DNA from: Symbiopectobacterium purcellii
GTDB taxonomy: Bacteria; Pseudomonadota; Gammaproteobacteria; Enterobacterales; Enterobacteriaceae
Direction: 5' to 3'
Length of the DNA stretch: 64,000 bases
NCBI RefSeq assembly: GCF_019797845.1
Contig: NZ_CP081864.1
Location: forward strand, 992,001 to 1,056,000
The notes under the pieces were generated by a model. The model searched no databases. It was not told the DNA's origin and saw only the letters and a list, made by a program, of their open reading frames with translations. Positions 23,331 to 38,090 of the stretch are shown piece after piece (positions within the stretch are counted from its first letter, which is position 1; each line of letters begins with the position of its first letter). The translations under genes and the position numbers were made by a program.

Positions 23331-23469
23331 GGCACTCACAGGACTTTATCGTAAAGCCTACGGGCTTAAAAAATAAAAGTCTTGAAGAGTGAACAACAGT
23401 TAATTCATTACGAACTAACAGTAATAATTCTTTGAGCATCGCTTCTCTTGCAGAAGCAAATCAAACTTT

Positions 23470-25011
<1,542 letters not shown>

Positions 25012-25086
25012 CCTAATGATACTGATCTTGTGAAGTGTTCACACAGATTGTCTGATGAAAGAAATCGAGCGGTTAGAAGACCTTAT

Positions 25087-25160
<74 letters not shown>

Positions 25161-25163
<3 letters not shown>

Positions 25164-25247
25164 AAATCGTTCTTGTGCTGCGTTGTGAAACAACTCGCAT
25201 ACTGGTGTATGCGTCGTCATTTCACGCCTTGCTCAAAAACGATTTGG
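25161..25247. repeat. Hairpin-forming spacer between tRNA-Ile and tRNA-Ala
   Basis: Almost the whole inter-tRNA spacer folds on itself. The outer arms are AAATCGTT/AACGATTT, the inner arms GCGTTGTGAAACAACTCGCATAC against the reverse complement of GTATGCGTCGTCATTTCACGC, and the apex TGGT. It begins at the tRNA-Ile CCA end. Confidence 0.65.
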
Positions 25248-25266
25248 CAAAGGTCTAACATTCGAT

Positions 25267-25342
25267 GGGGCTATAGCTCAGCTGGGAGAGCGCCTGCTTT
25301 GCACGCAGGAGGTCTGCGGTTCGATCCCGCATAGCTCCACCA
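25267..25342 (+). tRNA. alaT: tRNA-Ala (TGC anticodon)
   Basis: 76 bases with encoded CCA. The acceptor is GGGGCTA/TAGCTCC with G-U pairing, the anticodon loop is CTTTGCACG and the T-arm GGTTCGATCCC. The Ile-Ala spacer type is the one found in E. coli rrnA, rrnD and rrnH. Confidence 0.97.
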
Positions 25343-25404
25343 TTTACCGTATCGATACCCAATACTTCAGAGTGTACTGTTTGACAGTATGCTGCGAAGT
25401 ATTT

Positions 25405-25433
25405 TGCTCTTTAACAATCTGGAACAAGCTGAA
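25405..25433 (+). promoter_or_regulatory. Spacer boxA and 23S processing stem (5' arm)
   Basis: TGCTCTTTAACA (25405-25416) is the second boxA. AACAAGCTGAA (25423-25433) pairs with TTCAGCTTGTT at 28482-28492 after the 23S gene. Confidence 0.8.
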
Positions 25434-25514
25434 AATTGAAACGAGCAATAGTGGCTCACTACTACTATTGTGATTCTCTCAAGCTTTCACACCTGAAACA
25501 TTTTCGGGTTGTGA

Positions 25515-28422
<2,908 letters not shown>

Positions 28423-28542
28423 ACAACGCCGAAGATGTTTTGGTGGTTGTGAGTGGTGATGAAGAGAATCGTTACTCGTAATTCAGCTTGTTGACAGATT
28501 GGTCTTGCTGGCTCGAAAGGACGGGTGAGATGAAACAGAATA

Positions 28543-28662
28543 TGCCTGGCGGCGATAGCGCGGTGGTCCCACCTGACCCCATGCCGAACTCAGAAGTGAA
28601 ACGCCGTAGCGCCGATGGTAGTGTGGGGCTTCCCCATGTGAGAGTAGGGAACTGCCAGGCTT
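28543..28662 (+). rRNA. rrf: 5S ribosomal RNA
   Basis: 120 bases. It starts TGCCTGGCGGCGATAGCGCG and ends GGAACTGCCAGGC plus TT, with the paired termini TGCCTGGC/GCCAGGC. It closes the operon 120 bases after the 23S gene; no distal tRNA follows. Confidence 0.97.
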
Positions 28663-28705
28663 TTATATTGATTATCAGACGACGTCTGATGCTAAAGAGT
28701 AGCGA

Positions 28706-28736
28706 AGGGGCTGTCCGAAAGGACAGCCCTTTTTGC
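28706..28736 (+). terminator. rRNA operon terminator
   Basis: A stem GGGCTGTCC/GGACAGCCC with a GAAA tetraloop is followed by T-rich sequence. Confidence 0.93.
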
Positions 28737-28988
28737 TGTGCGTAATATTCATTTTCCCCGTTATTTTGTGGAAAAAAGGAGCATTCAGACACGCCTTATA
28801 TCCCGTTTTATTAATGTAATAACCTTTCTCTTACTCTCTGTTTGTGACAACATCGAGAATAACTCGTTTCCACCACACGCTTTTGCACGTTGTTTTCACT
28901 ACGTTTTACCAAATTATAACAATTTACTTGTGCCGTATGCATGAGCATGCCGCTGCACGCATTTATAACTCTTATAGGGATTTTTACT

Positions 28989-30290
28989 ATGGCAGATGTA
29001 ACACCACCGCTTGCGCAGCAACACCTAGACCTCCATGATACACGCAAGCGGATTTTCGCCATTGTGGGAGCCTCATCCGGTAACCTGGTGGAATGGTTCG
29101 ATTTTTATGTCTATTCGTTCTGCGCACTCTATTTTGCCTCTGCGTTTTTCCCCAGTGGTGATACCACGACGCAACTCCTGCAAACCGCTGGCGTATTTGC
29201 CGTCGGGTTTCTGATGCGTCCGATCGGTGGTTGGCTGTTTGGCTATATTGCTGATAAGCATGGTCGCCGCACCTCGATGCTTATCTCTGTTTGTATGATG
29301 TGCTGTGGCTCATTCGTTATCGCCTGTTTGCCGACTTATAGCGTGATTGGCCATTGGGCACCGGCTTTGCTGCTGCTGGCCCGTTTGTTTCAGGGGGTTT
29401 CTGTTGGCGGCTAGTATGGCACCAGCGCAACCTACATGAGTGAAGTTGCCGTTGAGGGCAAGCGCGGTTTCTATGCCTCCTTTCAATATGTTACCTTGAT
29501 CGGTGGGCAGTTATTGGCGCTGTTGGTGTTGGTTATCCTGCAACAGTGGCTCAGCACTGAAGAACTGAAAGCCTGGGGATGGCGTATTCCCTTTGCATTG
29601 GGTGGACTGCTGGCGATTGTGGCCTTATACCTGCGGCGTTCACTGCATGAAACCTCGAGCACCAGCACGCGCCAGCGTAAAGATGCGGGAACGCTTTCTG
29701 GTTTGTGGCATAACCGGCGTGCTTTTATGATTGTGCTGGGCTTTACCGCCGCAGGTTCGTTGAGCTTTTATACCTACACCACCTACATGCAGAAGTACCT
29801 GGTGAATACGGCGGGTATGGATGCAAAAACCGCAAGCGGTGTGATGACCGCGGCTCTGGTGATATTCATGCTGCTGCAACCGGTGTTTGGTGCGTTGTCA
29901 GATAAAATCGGGCGGCGCACCATGATGATCATTTTTGGATCGATGGCGGCGTTGTTTACCGTTCCAATCCTCAGCGCCTTGCAGAATGTGTCAAGCCCAT
30001 ACGCCGCCTTTGGCATTATCGTGATGGCGTTAATGATCATCAGTTTTTACACCTCGATCAGCGGTGTGCTGAAAGCAGAGATGTTCCCTCCTGAGGTACG
30101 GGCGCTGGGCGTAGGGCTTTCCTATGCGATAGGCAATGCGCTGTTTGGCGGTTCGGCTGAGTACGTCGCACTGTCGTTGAAATCAGCCGGTGTTGAAACC
30201 ACGTTCTTCTGGTATGTCTCTGCTATGTGCCTGATGGCAATGTTTGTTTCTCTGCTGTTGCACCGAAAAGGGAAAGAAGTGCAGATGTAA
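28989..30290 (+). pseudogene. kgtP: Alpha-ketoglutarate permease (KgtP-like MFS transporter), amber nonsense codon
   Basis: This is a proton symporter for 2-oxoglutarate of the MFS metabolite:H+ family. The frame from the ATG at 28989 ([11 protein letters not shown]) spans 433 residues, as in E. coli KgtP (432), but codon 142 (29412-29414) is TAG. The residue expected there is Glu, in the run [16 protein letters not shown], so a single G-to-T change explains it. All sequence after it is well conserved ([37 protein letters not shown]), so the lesion is recent. An internal ATG at 29436 could only give a protein lacking the first four or so helices. It lies directly after the rRNA terminator; the 28737-28988 leader holds no other gene. 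Confidence 0.9.
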
Positions 30291-30380
30291 ACCGCACTGC
30301 ACAGTGCACAGGATGAAGATTATTCAACTTCGGCCTGTGCGCTGTACAAGTAGGGGAAAACTGGTTATCTTCATGCATCT

Positions 30381-30420
30381 GGATGTCTAAACGTATAAAC
30401 GTATAAACGTATAAACGGTT
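30381..30420. promoter_or_regulatory. Tandem MetJ boxes upstream of metA
   Basis: Five consecutive 8-bp units in phase: GGATGTCT, then AAACGTAT three times, then AAACGGTT. They match the MetJ box AGACGTCT in their central positions. The array ends 18 bases before the metA start, implying strong S-adenosylmethionine-dependent repression by MetJ. Confidence 0.85.
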
Positions 30421-30438
30421 GCAGTGAGGTGTAGTGCC

Positions 30439-31368
30439 ATGCCAATTCGGATCCCTGATGAGTTACCCGCGGTAAGTTTTTTGCGCAATGAGAATGTGTT
30501 CGTCATGACCACTTCCCGTGCCAGTACTCAGGAAATTCGCCCGTTAAAGGTATTGGTATTGAACCTTATGCCAAAGAAGATTGAGACGGAAAATCAGTTC
30601 CTGCGTCTGCTCTCCAACTCGCCGTTGCAGGTAGATATCCAACTGTTGCGCATCGATAGCCGTGAATCCAAGAACACCCCTACAGAACATCTCAATAACT
30701 TCTACTGTAACTTCGAGGATATTGAGAACGAGAACTTCGATGGTCTGATTGTCACCGGCGCACCGTTGGGGCTGGTCGATTTCTGCGATGTAGTTTACTG
30801 GCCACAGATCGCAAAAGTGATCGATTGGGCAAAAGATCATGTCACGTCCACGCTGTTTGTCTGTTGGGCAGTACAGGCTGGATTAAATCTGCTGTATGGC
30901 ATCCCTAAGATGACGCGCAGTAAGAAGCTTTCTGGCGTATATACGCATCACACGGTGCAGCAGCATGCGTTGCTTACCCGTGGTTTTGATGAAACCTTCC
31001 TGGCTCCCCATTCGCGCTACGCTGATTTCCCCACGGATATTATTCGTGAGTATGCCGATCTGGATATTCTGGTTGAGTTTGATGAAGCCGGTGCCTATCT
31101 GTTTGCCAGCAAAGATAAGCGTCAAGTGTTTGTCACCGGGCACCCTGAATATGATGCGTATACCCTTGCCAGCGAATTCTTTCGTGACCGCGATGCGGGC
31201 TTGAATCCGATCGTGCCGTTGAACTACTTCCCTGATGACAATCCAGAGAATGCGCCAAAAGCGAGTTGGCGCAGCCACGGGCATTTGTTGTTTGCTAACT
31301 GGCTCAACTACTGTGTTTATCAGATCACACCGTTCGATCTGCGTCGTATGAATCCAACGCTGGACTAG
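30439..31368 (+). CDS. metA: Homoserine O-succinyltransferase MetA
   Basis: MetA is the first committed enzyme of methionine synthesis; it succinylates homoserine. Started at [12 protein letters not shown] (30439, with GTGAGGT upstream) it has 309 residues, exactly as E. coli. The nucleophile Cys is in [11 protein letters not shown] (about 142), and the His/Glu of the triad are in [16 protein letters not shown] (about 235-237). It is followed by a strong terminator and then by aceB, as in E. coli. Confidence 0.97.
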   Translation: MPIRIPDELPAVSFLRNENVFVMTTSRASTQEIRPLKVLVLNLMPKKIETENQFLRLLSNSPLQVDIQLLRIDSRESKNTPTEHLNNFYCNFEDIENENFDGLIVTGAPLGLVDFCDVVYWPQIAKVIDWAKDHVTSTLFVCWAVQAGLNLLYGIPKMTRSKKLSGVYTHHTVQQHALLTRGFDETFLAPHSRYADFPTDIIREYADLDILVEFDEAGAYLFASKDKRQVFVTGHPEYDAYTLASEFFRDRDAGLNPIVPLNYFPDDNPENAPKASWRSHGHLLFANWLNYCVYQITPFDLRRMNPTLD

Positions 31369-31388
31369 AACCTCCTGCCGTTTGACTC

Positions 31389-31414
31389 AGGGTGCCTAAT
31401 GGCACCCTTTTTTA
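31389..31414 (+). terminator. Intrinsic terminator after metA
   Basis: Stem GGGTGCC/GGCACCC, loop TAAT, then six T. It separates metA from the ace operon. Confidence 0.93.
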
Positions 31415-31506
31415 TGCCCGCTGACTTGCATTGAAAATAGCTTCCCTGATTTTTTAATATTTTTTTTAATATAAATCATTAAGATAAATTCTTTATTAGT
31501 TAAAAA

Positions 31507-31520
31507 TGGAAATCGTTTTT
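31507..31520. promoter_or_regulatory. IclR operator-like site upstream of aceB
   Basis: TGGAAATCGTTTTT resembles the IclR half-site-rich operator (TGGAAATNATTTCCA) and the surrounding sequence is close to the known E. coli aceB operator. It lies about 110 bases before the aceB start, in an A/T-rich promoter region (31440-31560). Confidence 0.65.
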
Positions 31521-31630
31521 TATTTTTAATGTAATTGGATTACGCTTAATTCTGTTGGTTGAAAATTTCGCCCCTTGATAACCCCTCTCTGTTAACAGGG
31601 AGCGTGGCACTGAGAAAAGGAACCCGAGAG

Positions 31631-33229
31631 ATGACACAGCAGACAATAAGCCGAGAGTTGGTATTCAGTGAACGTTTTGGCATGGCAGAGCAGAGTGTTC
31701 TGCCAGAAGAGGCCACCGATTTTCTGGCAGCGTTGGTCAACCGTTTCTTGTTACCAAGAAATGGGTTGTTGCTGGAAAGACAGCTACAACAGCAGAAGAT
31801 TGATGCAGGTGAGTTGCCAGATTTTATTTCGGAAACGACTTCCATTCGAAATGCTGACTGGACCATTCGTGGTATCCCGGCGGATTTACAAGATCGCCGA
31901 GTGGAGATCACCGGGCCTGTTGAACGGAAGATGATCATCAACGCCCTGAACGCGAACGTGAAAGTGTTTATGGCGGATTTTGAAGATTCGCTGTCTCCTT
32001 CATGGGAAAAGGTGATCGATGGTCAGCTCAATTTGCGCGATGCGGTGCGGGGCACCATCTCCTACGTCAATGATGAAGGCAAGATCTACCAGCTTAAACC
32101 GAATCCTGCCGTGCTGATTTGTCGGGTGCGCGGTTTGCACCTGCCGGAAAAACATGTCACCTGGCAAGGAGAAGCGATTCCCGGTGGGTTGTTCGATTTC
32201 GCGCTCTACTTTTACCATAACTATCAAGCCTTGCTGGCAAAGGGCAGCGGTCCCTACTTTTATCTGCCCAAACTGCAATCCTGGCGTGAAGCGGCCTGGT
32301 GGAGTGAGGTGTTCAGCTATACCGAAGATCGCTTTGATTTGCCACGCGGCACCATCAAGGCCACGGTACTGATTGAAACACTGCCAGCGGTGTTCCAGAT
32401 GGATGAGATTCTGCATGCGCTGCGTGACCACATTGTTGGGCTGAATTGCGGCCGTTGGGATTATATTTTCAGCTATATCAAGACATTGAAAAACCATGCC
32501 GATCGCGTATTGCCTGACCGGCAATCCGTCACCATGGATAAGCCGTTCCTCAATGCCTATTCCCGTTTGCTCATCAAAACCTGTCACCGTCGTGGCGCTT
32601 TTGCGATGGGCGGAATGGCCGCGTTTATTCCCAGTAAAGAGCCAGCGCGTCATCAGTGGGTGTTGGAAAAAGTTCGTCAGGACAAGGCATTAGAGGCCAA
32701 GAATGGCCATGACGGCACCTGGATTGCCCACCCTGGCCTGGCGGATTCCGTAATGGCGGTTTTTGATGCTGCGTTAGGTGAACGCGTCAATCAGCTTGAG
32801 GTGAGCCGGGAGGGGGATGCGCCGATCGGCGCCGCAGAATTGCTGGCACCTTGTCCCGGTGAGCGCACCGAAGCGGGGATGCGCGCCAATATTCGCGTGG
32901 CGGTGCAATACATCGAAGCCTGGATCTCTGGTAATGGCTGCGTACCGATTTACGGGCTGATGGAGGATGCCGCCACGGCAGAAATTTCCCGTACCTCCAT
33001 TTGGCAGTGGATCCATCACGGCAAAACGCTGAGTGATGGGCAAGTGGTCACCAAAGCCCTGTTCCAGCGCATGCTGGCAGAAGAAATGCTGGTGATCCAG
33101 GAGGAATTAGGCGAGGCGCGTTTTAGCGGTGGACGCTTTGACGAAGCGGCGCGTCTGATGGATCAGATAACCACACAAGACAAACTGATCGATTTCCTGA
33201 CGTTGCCAGGCTACACCCTGCTCGACTAA
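31631..33229 (+). CDS. aceB: Malate synthase A AceB
   Basis: AceB condenses glyoxylate with acetyl-CoA to malate in the glyoxylate shunt. Started at MTQQTISRELVF (31631, after AAAAGGA) it has 532 residues (E. coli 533); an upstream in-frame ATG at 31559 adds 24 unconserved residues. Conserved active-site segments include FMADFEDSLSPSW, LICRVRGLHLPEKH, GLNCGRWDYIFSY and AMGGMAAFIPSK. It is the first gene of aceBAK. Confidence 0.97.
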   Translation: MTQQTISRELVFSERFGMAEQSVLPEEATDFLAALVNRFLLPRNGLLLERQLQQQKIDAGELPDFISETTSIRNADWTIRGIPADLQDRRVEITGPVERKMIINALNANVKVFMADFEDSLSPSWEKVIDGQLNLRDAVRGTISYVNDEGKIYQLKPNPAVLICRVRGLHLPEKHVTWQGEAIPGGLFDFALYFYHNYQALLAKGSGPYFYLPKLQSWREAAWWSEVFSYTEDRFDLPRGTIKATVLIETLPAVFQMDEILHALRDHIVGLNCGRWDYIFSYIKTLKNHADRVLPDRQSVTMDKPFLNAYSRLLIKTCHRRGAFAMGGMAAFIPSKEPARHQWVLEKVRQDKALEAKNGHDGTWIAHPGLADSVMAVFDAALGERVNQLEVSREGDAPIGAAELLAPCPGERTEAGMRANIRVAVQYIEAWISGNGCVPIYGLMEDAATAEISRTSIWQWIHHGKTLSDGQVVTKALFQRMLAEEMLVIQEELGEARFSGGRFDEAARLMDQITTQDKLIDFLTLPGYTLLD

Positions 33230-33257
33230 CCGTGCTTGATAAATAGGACACCTCATA

Positions 33258-34565
33258 ATGACAACCTCTCGTACTCAACAAATTGAACAACTGCAACAAG
33301 AATGGAAAAGCGAACGTTGGGCGGGTATTCAACGTCCTTACAGTGCCGAAGATGTGATTACGCTACGCGGTTCGTTGAATCCGGAATCGACGCTGGCCCA
33401 GCACGGTGCCGCCAAACTGTGGGCGCTGTTGCACGGCAGCGCGCGCAAAGGCTATGTGAATTGTCTCGGTGCACTGACCGGCGGACAGGCGCTACAGCAG
33501 GCGAAAGCGGGCATTGAAGCGATCTATCTTTCCGGCTGGCAGGTGGCGGCGGATGCGAATTTAGCCTCCAGCATGTATCCGGATCAGTCGCTCTATCCGG
33601 CAAACTCGGTGCCGGCGGTGGTGGCGCGCATCAACAACACCTTTCGTCGGGCCGATCAGATTCAGTGGGCCAACCGTATTGAACCCAATGACGATCGCCA
33701 TGTGGATTATTTCCTGCCGATCGTTGCAGATGCGGAAGCCGGTTTCGGCGGGGTGCTGAATGCCTTTGAACTGATGAAATCGATGATTGAAGCCGGGGCG
33801 GCGTCGGTCCATTTTGAGGATCAACTGGCCTCGGTGAAGAAGTGTGGGCATATGGGCGGCAAAGTACTGGTGCCGACGCAAGAGGCGATTCAGAAACTGG
33901 TGGCCGCTCGTCTTGCGGCGGACGTTATGGGGGTCCCGACCTTAGTGGTTGCACGCACTGATGCCGATGCCGCCGATCTGCTGACGTCAGACTGTGACCC
34001 TTACGATCGTGAATTCGTGACCGGAGAGCGCACCGTGGAGGGATTCTATCGCACCCATGCCGGTATTGAGCAGGCCATCAGCCGCGGTTTGGCCTATGCG
34101 CCCTATGCCGATCTGGTGTGGTGTGAGACCTCAACGCCGGATTTAGCGCTGGCGCAGCGCTTTGCCGATGCCATTCATCGCCAATATCCCGGCAAGTTGC
34201 TGGCTTATAACTGCTCCCCCTCTTTCAACTGGAAGAAGAACCTGGACGATGCCACCATCGCACGCTTTCAGGATGCGCTGTCAGAAATGGGCTACAAGTA
34301 CCAATTTATTACGCTGGCGGGCATTCACAGCATGTGGTTCAACATGTTCGATCTGGCCCATGCGTATGCGCAAGGCGAGGGGATGAAACACTACGTGGAA
34401 AAAGTGCAGCAGCCGGAATTTGCCGCGATTAACCGGGGTTACACCTTCTCCTCTCATCAGCAAGAAGTGGGGACCGGCTATTTCGACAAAGTGACCACCA
34501 TCATTCAGGGTGGGGCGTCGTCAGTGACCGCGCTGACGGGGTCGACGGAAGAGCAGCAATTCTGA
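33258..34565 (+). CDS. aceA: Isocitrate lyase AceA
   Basis: AceA splits isocitrate into glyoxylate and succinate, bypassing the CO2-releasing steps of the TCA cycle. It has 435 residues (E. coli 434). The active-site signature [13 protein letters not shown] with the catalytic Cys is intact, as are ADAEAGFGG and [10 protein letters not shown]. It lies 28 bases after aceB. The 196-base gap to aceK shows no gene; in E. coli this gap carries repeats that lower aceK expression, and I see no REP-like unit here. Confidence 0.97.
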   Translation: MTTSRTQQIEQLQQEWKSERWAGIQRPYSAEDVITLRGSLNPESTLAQHGAAKLWALLHGSARKGYVNCLGALTGGQALQQAKAGIEAIYLSGWQVAADANLASSMYPDQSLYPANSVPAVVARINNTFRRADQIQWANRIEPNDDRHVDYFLPIVADAEAGFGGVLNAFELMKSMIEAGAASVHFEDQLASVKKCGHMGGKVLVPTQEAIQKLVAARLAADVMGVPTLVVARTDADAADLLTSDCDPYDREFVTGERTVEGFYRTHAGIEQAISRGLAYAPYADLVWCETSTPDLALAQRFADAIHRQYPGKLLAYNCSPSFNWKKNLDDATIARFQDALSEMGYKYQFITLAGIHSMWFNMFDLAHAYAQGEGMKHYVEKVQQPEFAAINRGYTFSSHQQEVGTGYFDKVTTIIQGGASSVTALTGSTEEQQF

Positions 34566-34762
34566 TCCTCATCGGCCAGTCTGCTGGCGTTGAGACACCG
34601 GATTCGCTTTTTCTGTATGCCCGAGTTTCCCGGCGAATCGCGCCGAGGGGCGCTCCGACGGCCAAGGCCGTTACGACCCCATCGCCGCACTTCACCTAAC
34701 AACGGGCTTCGTCATCAGTCTGACGGCCAGCCAGTGGGCTGGTCGTTGTTGCGGAGCACATC

Positions 34763-36484
34763 ATGAGGCGTAATCTGGAGCAACTGGTGGCGCAGACCAT
34801 TCTGCAAGGGTTTGATGCGCAGTATGGCCGCTTTTTAGAGGTGACCGCAGGCGCGCAGCAGCGTTTCGAACAGGTTGACTGGCAGGCGGTGCAGCAGGCG
34901 ATGAAGCAGCGTATCCACCTTTACGACCACCACGTGGGTCTGGTGGTGGAGCAGTTGCGCTGTATCACCGGGCCACGCTGTTACGACGCGACCTTTCTCG
35001 CCAGCGTGAAAACCGTGTACACCACCTTGTTACCGGACTATCCCCGCTTCGAGATTGCTGAAAGTTTCTTTAACTCCGTCTACTGTCGATTGTTCAATCA
35101 TCGTGAACTCACAACGGATAAGCTGTTTGTGTTCAGCTCGCAGCCTGAACGCAGGATGGGCGAGATATCGCGCCCGCTGTGCCGCGATATTGTTCTGCGC
35201 GAAGGCTGGCATGATACGCTGGACAAACTGCTGTCGGAATTGCCGCTGCGCCTGACCTGGGACGATCTGGCGCGGGATATCGGCAATATCGTTACCAGCC
35301 TGACGCAGGCGTTTAGCGCGCAGCAGTTAGCCGAGGCGCGCTTACAGGTGGCTAACGAGCTGTTTTACCGTAACAAGGCGGCGTGGCTGGTGGGCAAGCT
35401 GATATTGCCTGATGAGACGCTGCCGTTTTTGCTGCCCCTGCATCAAACCGAGCAGGGCGCGCTGTTTATCGATACCTGCCTTATCAGTAAAGCGGAAGCC
35501 AGCATCGTGTTTGGCTTCGCGCGTTCCTACTTTATGGTGTATGCCCCGCAACCGGGGGCACTGGTGGCGTGGTTGCGGGAGATCTTGCCGGGGAAAACCA
35601 CGGCGGAGCTTTACTGCGCCATTGGCTGCCAGAAACACGGCAAAACCGAGTATTACCGCGAATACCTCAACCATGTCGCCGCCTCTCACGAACAGTTCAT
35701 TATTGCCCCCGGCGTTAAGGGAATGGTGATGCTGGTCTTTACTCTGCCGTCCTTCGATCGGGTGTTTAAGGTGATCAAAGATCGCTTTGCACCGCAGAAA
35801 GAGGTCAGCGCCGCACGGGTACGATCTTGCTATCAGTTGGTGAAAGAACATGACCGGGTGGGGCGTATGGCAGACACTCAGGAGTATGAAAACTTCGTGA
35901 TTGATAAACGCCGGATCAGTGCGGAGCTGCTGGCGGAACTCTACCGTGAAGTGCCTGAAAAGCTGGAGGATGTGGGCGATCAGATCTTGATCAACCATCT
36001 CTACATGGAGCGTCGTATGACGCCGCTTAACCTGTATCTCGATAGTGCATCGGTGCAGCAGCAGCATGATGCGATTGAGGAGTATGGTAATGCTATCAAG
36101 CAGTTGGCTGCTGCCAATATTTTTCCCGGCGATATGCTGTTCAAAAATTTCGGCGTGACGCGCCACGGGCGGGTGGTGTTTTATGATTACGATGAGATTT
36201 GCTACATGACCGAGGTGAATTTCCGTGATATTCCCGCGCCGCGCTACCCGGAGGATGAGCTGGCAAGCGAGCCCTGGTACAGCGTAGCGCCTAACGATGT
36301 CTTTCCCGAAGAGTTTCGCCAATTCCTGTTTGCCGACAAGGCGCAGTTGGCAATGTTTGAGGAGATGCACAGCGAGCTGTTTTCCGCTGATTACTGGCCA
36401 TCTACAGGCGCGCATTCGCGACGGCTATGTGGAGGATGTCTACGCTTACCGCAGGCGGCAACGCTTTTGCGTGCGCTACGGTAA
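34763..36484 (+). CDS. aceK: Isocitrate dehydrogenase kinase/phosphatase AceK, frameshifted near the 3' end
   Basis: AceK switches isocitrate dehydrogenase on and off and so controls flux into the glyoxylate shunt. Kinase features are intact: the lysine region [18 protein letters not shown] and the catalytic/metal loop [20 protein letters not shown] with YDYDE. After Trp545 (36395-36397) the frame slips. The expected continuation ([17 protein letters not shown]) is found in another frame that ends at TAA 36501-36503. The pattern is best explained by loss of two bases (TGG CGC CAT becoming TGG CCAT). The protein therefore ends in 28 foreign residues at 573 instead of about 580. Activity is uncertain because the lost tail is normally conserved. 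Confidence 0.9.
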   Translation: MRRNLEQLVAQTILQGFDAQYGRFLEVTAGAQQRFEQVDWQAVQQAMKQRIHLYDHHVGLVVEQLRCITGPRCYDATFLASVKTVYTTLLPDYPRFEIAESFFNSVYCRLFNHRELTTDKLFVFSSQPERRMGEISRPLCRDIVLREGWHDTLDKLLSELPLRLTWDDLARDIGNIVTSLTQAFSAQQLAEARLQVANELFYRNKAAWLVGKLILPDETLPFLLPLHQTEQGALFIDTCLISKAEASIVFGFARSYFMVYAPQPGALVAWLREILPGKTTAELYCAIGCQKHGKTEYYREYLNHVAASHEQFIIAPGVKGMVMLVFTLPSFDRVFKVIKDRFAPQKEVSAARVRSCYQLVKEHDRVGRMADTQEYENFVIDKRRISAELLAELYREVPEKLEDVGDQILINHLYMERRMTPLNLYLDSASVQQQHDAIEEYGNAIKQLAAANIFPGDMLFKNFGVTRHGRVVFYDYDEICYMTEVNFRDIPAPRYPEDELASEPWYSVAPNDVFPEEFRQFLFADKAQLAMFEEMHSELFSADYWPSTGAHSRRLCGGCLRLPQAATLLRALR

Positions 36485-36523
36485 GCGTCAACAGGCCAGC
36501 TAACGCCGCTCTGGCTATAGCGC

Positions 36524-37456
36524 TTAGCTATAGAAATAACGCACCACGTGGAAGAACACCGGGGCGGCGAAGCACAGCGAATCGATACGATCCATCATGC
36601 CGCCGTGGCCTTCCAGCATGGCGCCAAAATCTTTCACACCGCGATCGCGTTTGATGGCTGACATGCATAAGCCGCCTGCAAAGCCCAACAGCGTGATCAA
36701 CAGCGAGATAAAGAAGGCGGCAACCGGGCTAAAGGGGGTAACCCAGAACAGCGCGGCACCGATCAGGCTGGCGCTGAGAATACCGCCGACAAACCCTTCC
36801 ACCGTTTTATTCGGGCTCAGCTTGGGCACAATAGCGCGCTTGCCCCACAGCTTGCCGAACACGTACTGCAATACATCCGAAATCTGCACCACAATCATCA
36901 TGAACAGTACCAGCTTGATGTTCTCACCCTCAAAGCCGGGAATGGTGATCATCAAGAGTGCCGGGGCATGGCTGACGCAGTAGACGGCGATCATCAGGCT
37001 CCACTGGATCTTGGCACAGCGTTCAAGGAAGTGCGTGGTATCGCTCGCCAGCGCCACGCGGGCGGGAATAAACAGAAAGGCATACACCGGAATGAAAATG
37101 ACAAACAGATTGTACCATTCGATCCCTACCAGCAGATATTGCAGCGGCAGGATGATAAAGAAACACCAGAACAAGGCTTCATGATCGCCCCGACGTGTGG
37201 GTGTCAACGTCACGCATTCGCGCAGTGCGTAAAACGACATCAGCGCAAACAGCACCACGGAGCCTATCGGGCCTACCAGCATGGCGATGACCGAGATGGT
37301 ACACATCACCCACCAGGCGCGGATTCTGGCGTTGAGGTTGGCAATGGTGTCGTTTTGCTTGCGGCGCGAGAGCACGAACCCAATCAGGCTGGCAATCATC
37401 AGCAGAATAAACAAACCGCCTAACAGCAGGAGTAATTCATTGTCGACTTTACGCAT
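36524..37456 (-). CDS. CdsA-family phosphatidate cytidylyltransferase (YnbB-like)
   Basis: This is a polytopic membrane enzyme of the CdsA family (310 residues), expected to make a CDP-activated lipid from phosphatidate and CTP. The C-terminal signature is clear: SAIKRDRGVKDFGAMLEGHGGMMDRIDS (broken as SAIKRDRGVKDFG, then GHGGMMDRIDS), with the metal-binding Asp residues. About eight hydrophobic helices are visible. It resembles E. coli YnbB more than the essential CdsA, so it is a second, accessory copy. It overlaps the upstream acyltransferase gene by 8 bases. The product lipid is not known. Confidence 0.88.
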   Translation of the reverse strand: MRKVDNELLLLLGGLFILLMIASLIGFVLSRRKQNDTIANLNARIRAWWVMCTISVIAMLVGPIGSVVLFALMSFYALRECVTLTPTRRGDHEALFWCFFIILPLQYLLVGIEWYNLFVIFIPVYAFLFIPARVALASDTTHFLERCAKIQWSLMIAVYCVSHAPALLMITIPGFEGENIKLVLFMMIVVQISDVLQYVFGKLWGKRAIVPKLSPNKTVEGFVGGILSASLIGAALFWVTPFSPVAAFFISLLITLLGFAGGLCMSAIKRDRGVKDFGAMLEGHGGMMDRIDSLCFAAPVFFHVVRYFYS

Positions 37457-38090
37457 GTGACAGCGCCTCCAGCGCCTGTTTCGCCCGGTTCAGAAACTCG
37501 ATTTTGGTTTCATCCGGCTCAGGACCAGTAATCGCCTCGCCGAAGGTGGCGCTACAAATAATGGGAACGACCAACCTTGAACCTTTTGGCAGCACGCGAT
37601 TCAGGTTTTCCAACCATACCGGCACCAGACGCGCATCGGGGTAACGTTGCAGCAGGTGGAACAGTCCGCTTTTGAATTCGCCTAATTCGTCCCCGCCACC
37701 GCGAGTGCCTTCGGGGAAGAATATCAGTGATTCCTGCTTTTCCAGCACCGTTACCAGCGGGGCCAACAGATCGTCACTGGAGAACGGCGCCCCGGATTTG
37801 CGTTTACGCTCAATCAGCACGGCACCGAAGATGCGCGCAGAGAGATAGCGGCGCAGTGCCGATTTTTGCCAGTAATCGGCGGCGGCGACAGGGTGGACCC
37901 GCTCGCGCATCGTGGCGGGCAGGCTGGCCCAGATCACCAAACCATCAAGATGGCTGCTGTGATTCGCGTAATAAATGGTCGGCTGGTCTACCTGCGGGGT
38001 GGCGCGCCAGCGTGCCTTGATACCCGTCAGTAAGCGACAGACGGTAACCAGCAGCGCACGTACCAGCGTTTTGTCGGGGCTGAATGTCAT
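37449..38090 (-). CDS. 1-acyl-sn-glycerol-3-phosphate acyltransferase (PlsC family)
   Basis: This is a PlsC/LPLAT-fold acyltransferase of 213 residues when started at MTFSPDKTLVRAL (38090); a longer in-frame start would run into the preceding gene. The catalytic HX4D motif is NHSSHLDG (about residue 43), and the substrate-binding FFPEGTRGGGDE is near 128. It overlaps its upstream neighbour by four bases (ATGA) and its downstream neighbour by eight, so the three genes are one translationally coupled unit. It is distinct from the essential plsC of central phospholipid synthesis. Confidence 0.88.
   Translation of the reverse strand: MTFSPDKTLVRALLVTVCRLLTGIKARWRATPQVDQPTIYYANHSSHLDGLVIWASLPATMRERVHPVAAADYWQKSALRRYLSARIFGAVLIERKRKSGAPFSSDDLLAPLVTVLEKQESLIFFPEGTRGGGDELGEFKSGLFHLLQRYPDARLVPVWLENLNRVLPKGSRLVVPIICSATFGEAITGPEPDETKIEFLNRAKQALEALSHA

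Noticed and set aside
29436..30290. A separate transporter gene starting after the amber codon in kgtP
   Set aside because: It lacks the first helices of the MFS fold and is continuous in frame with the upstream part; a nonsense-mutated single gene explains both.
35342..36415. Open frame of 357 codons antisense to aceK
   Set aside because: It is opposite a conserved gene and its product is His/Arg-rich with no domain or ribosome site.
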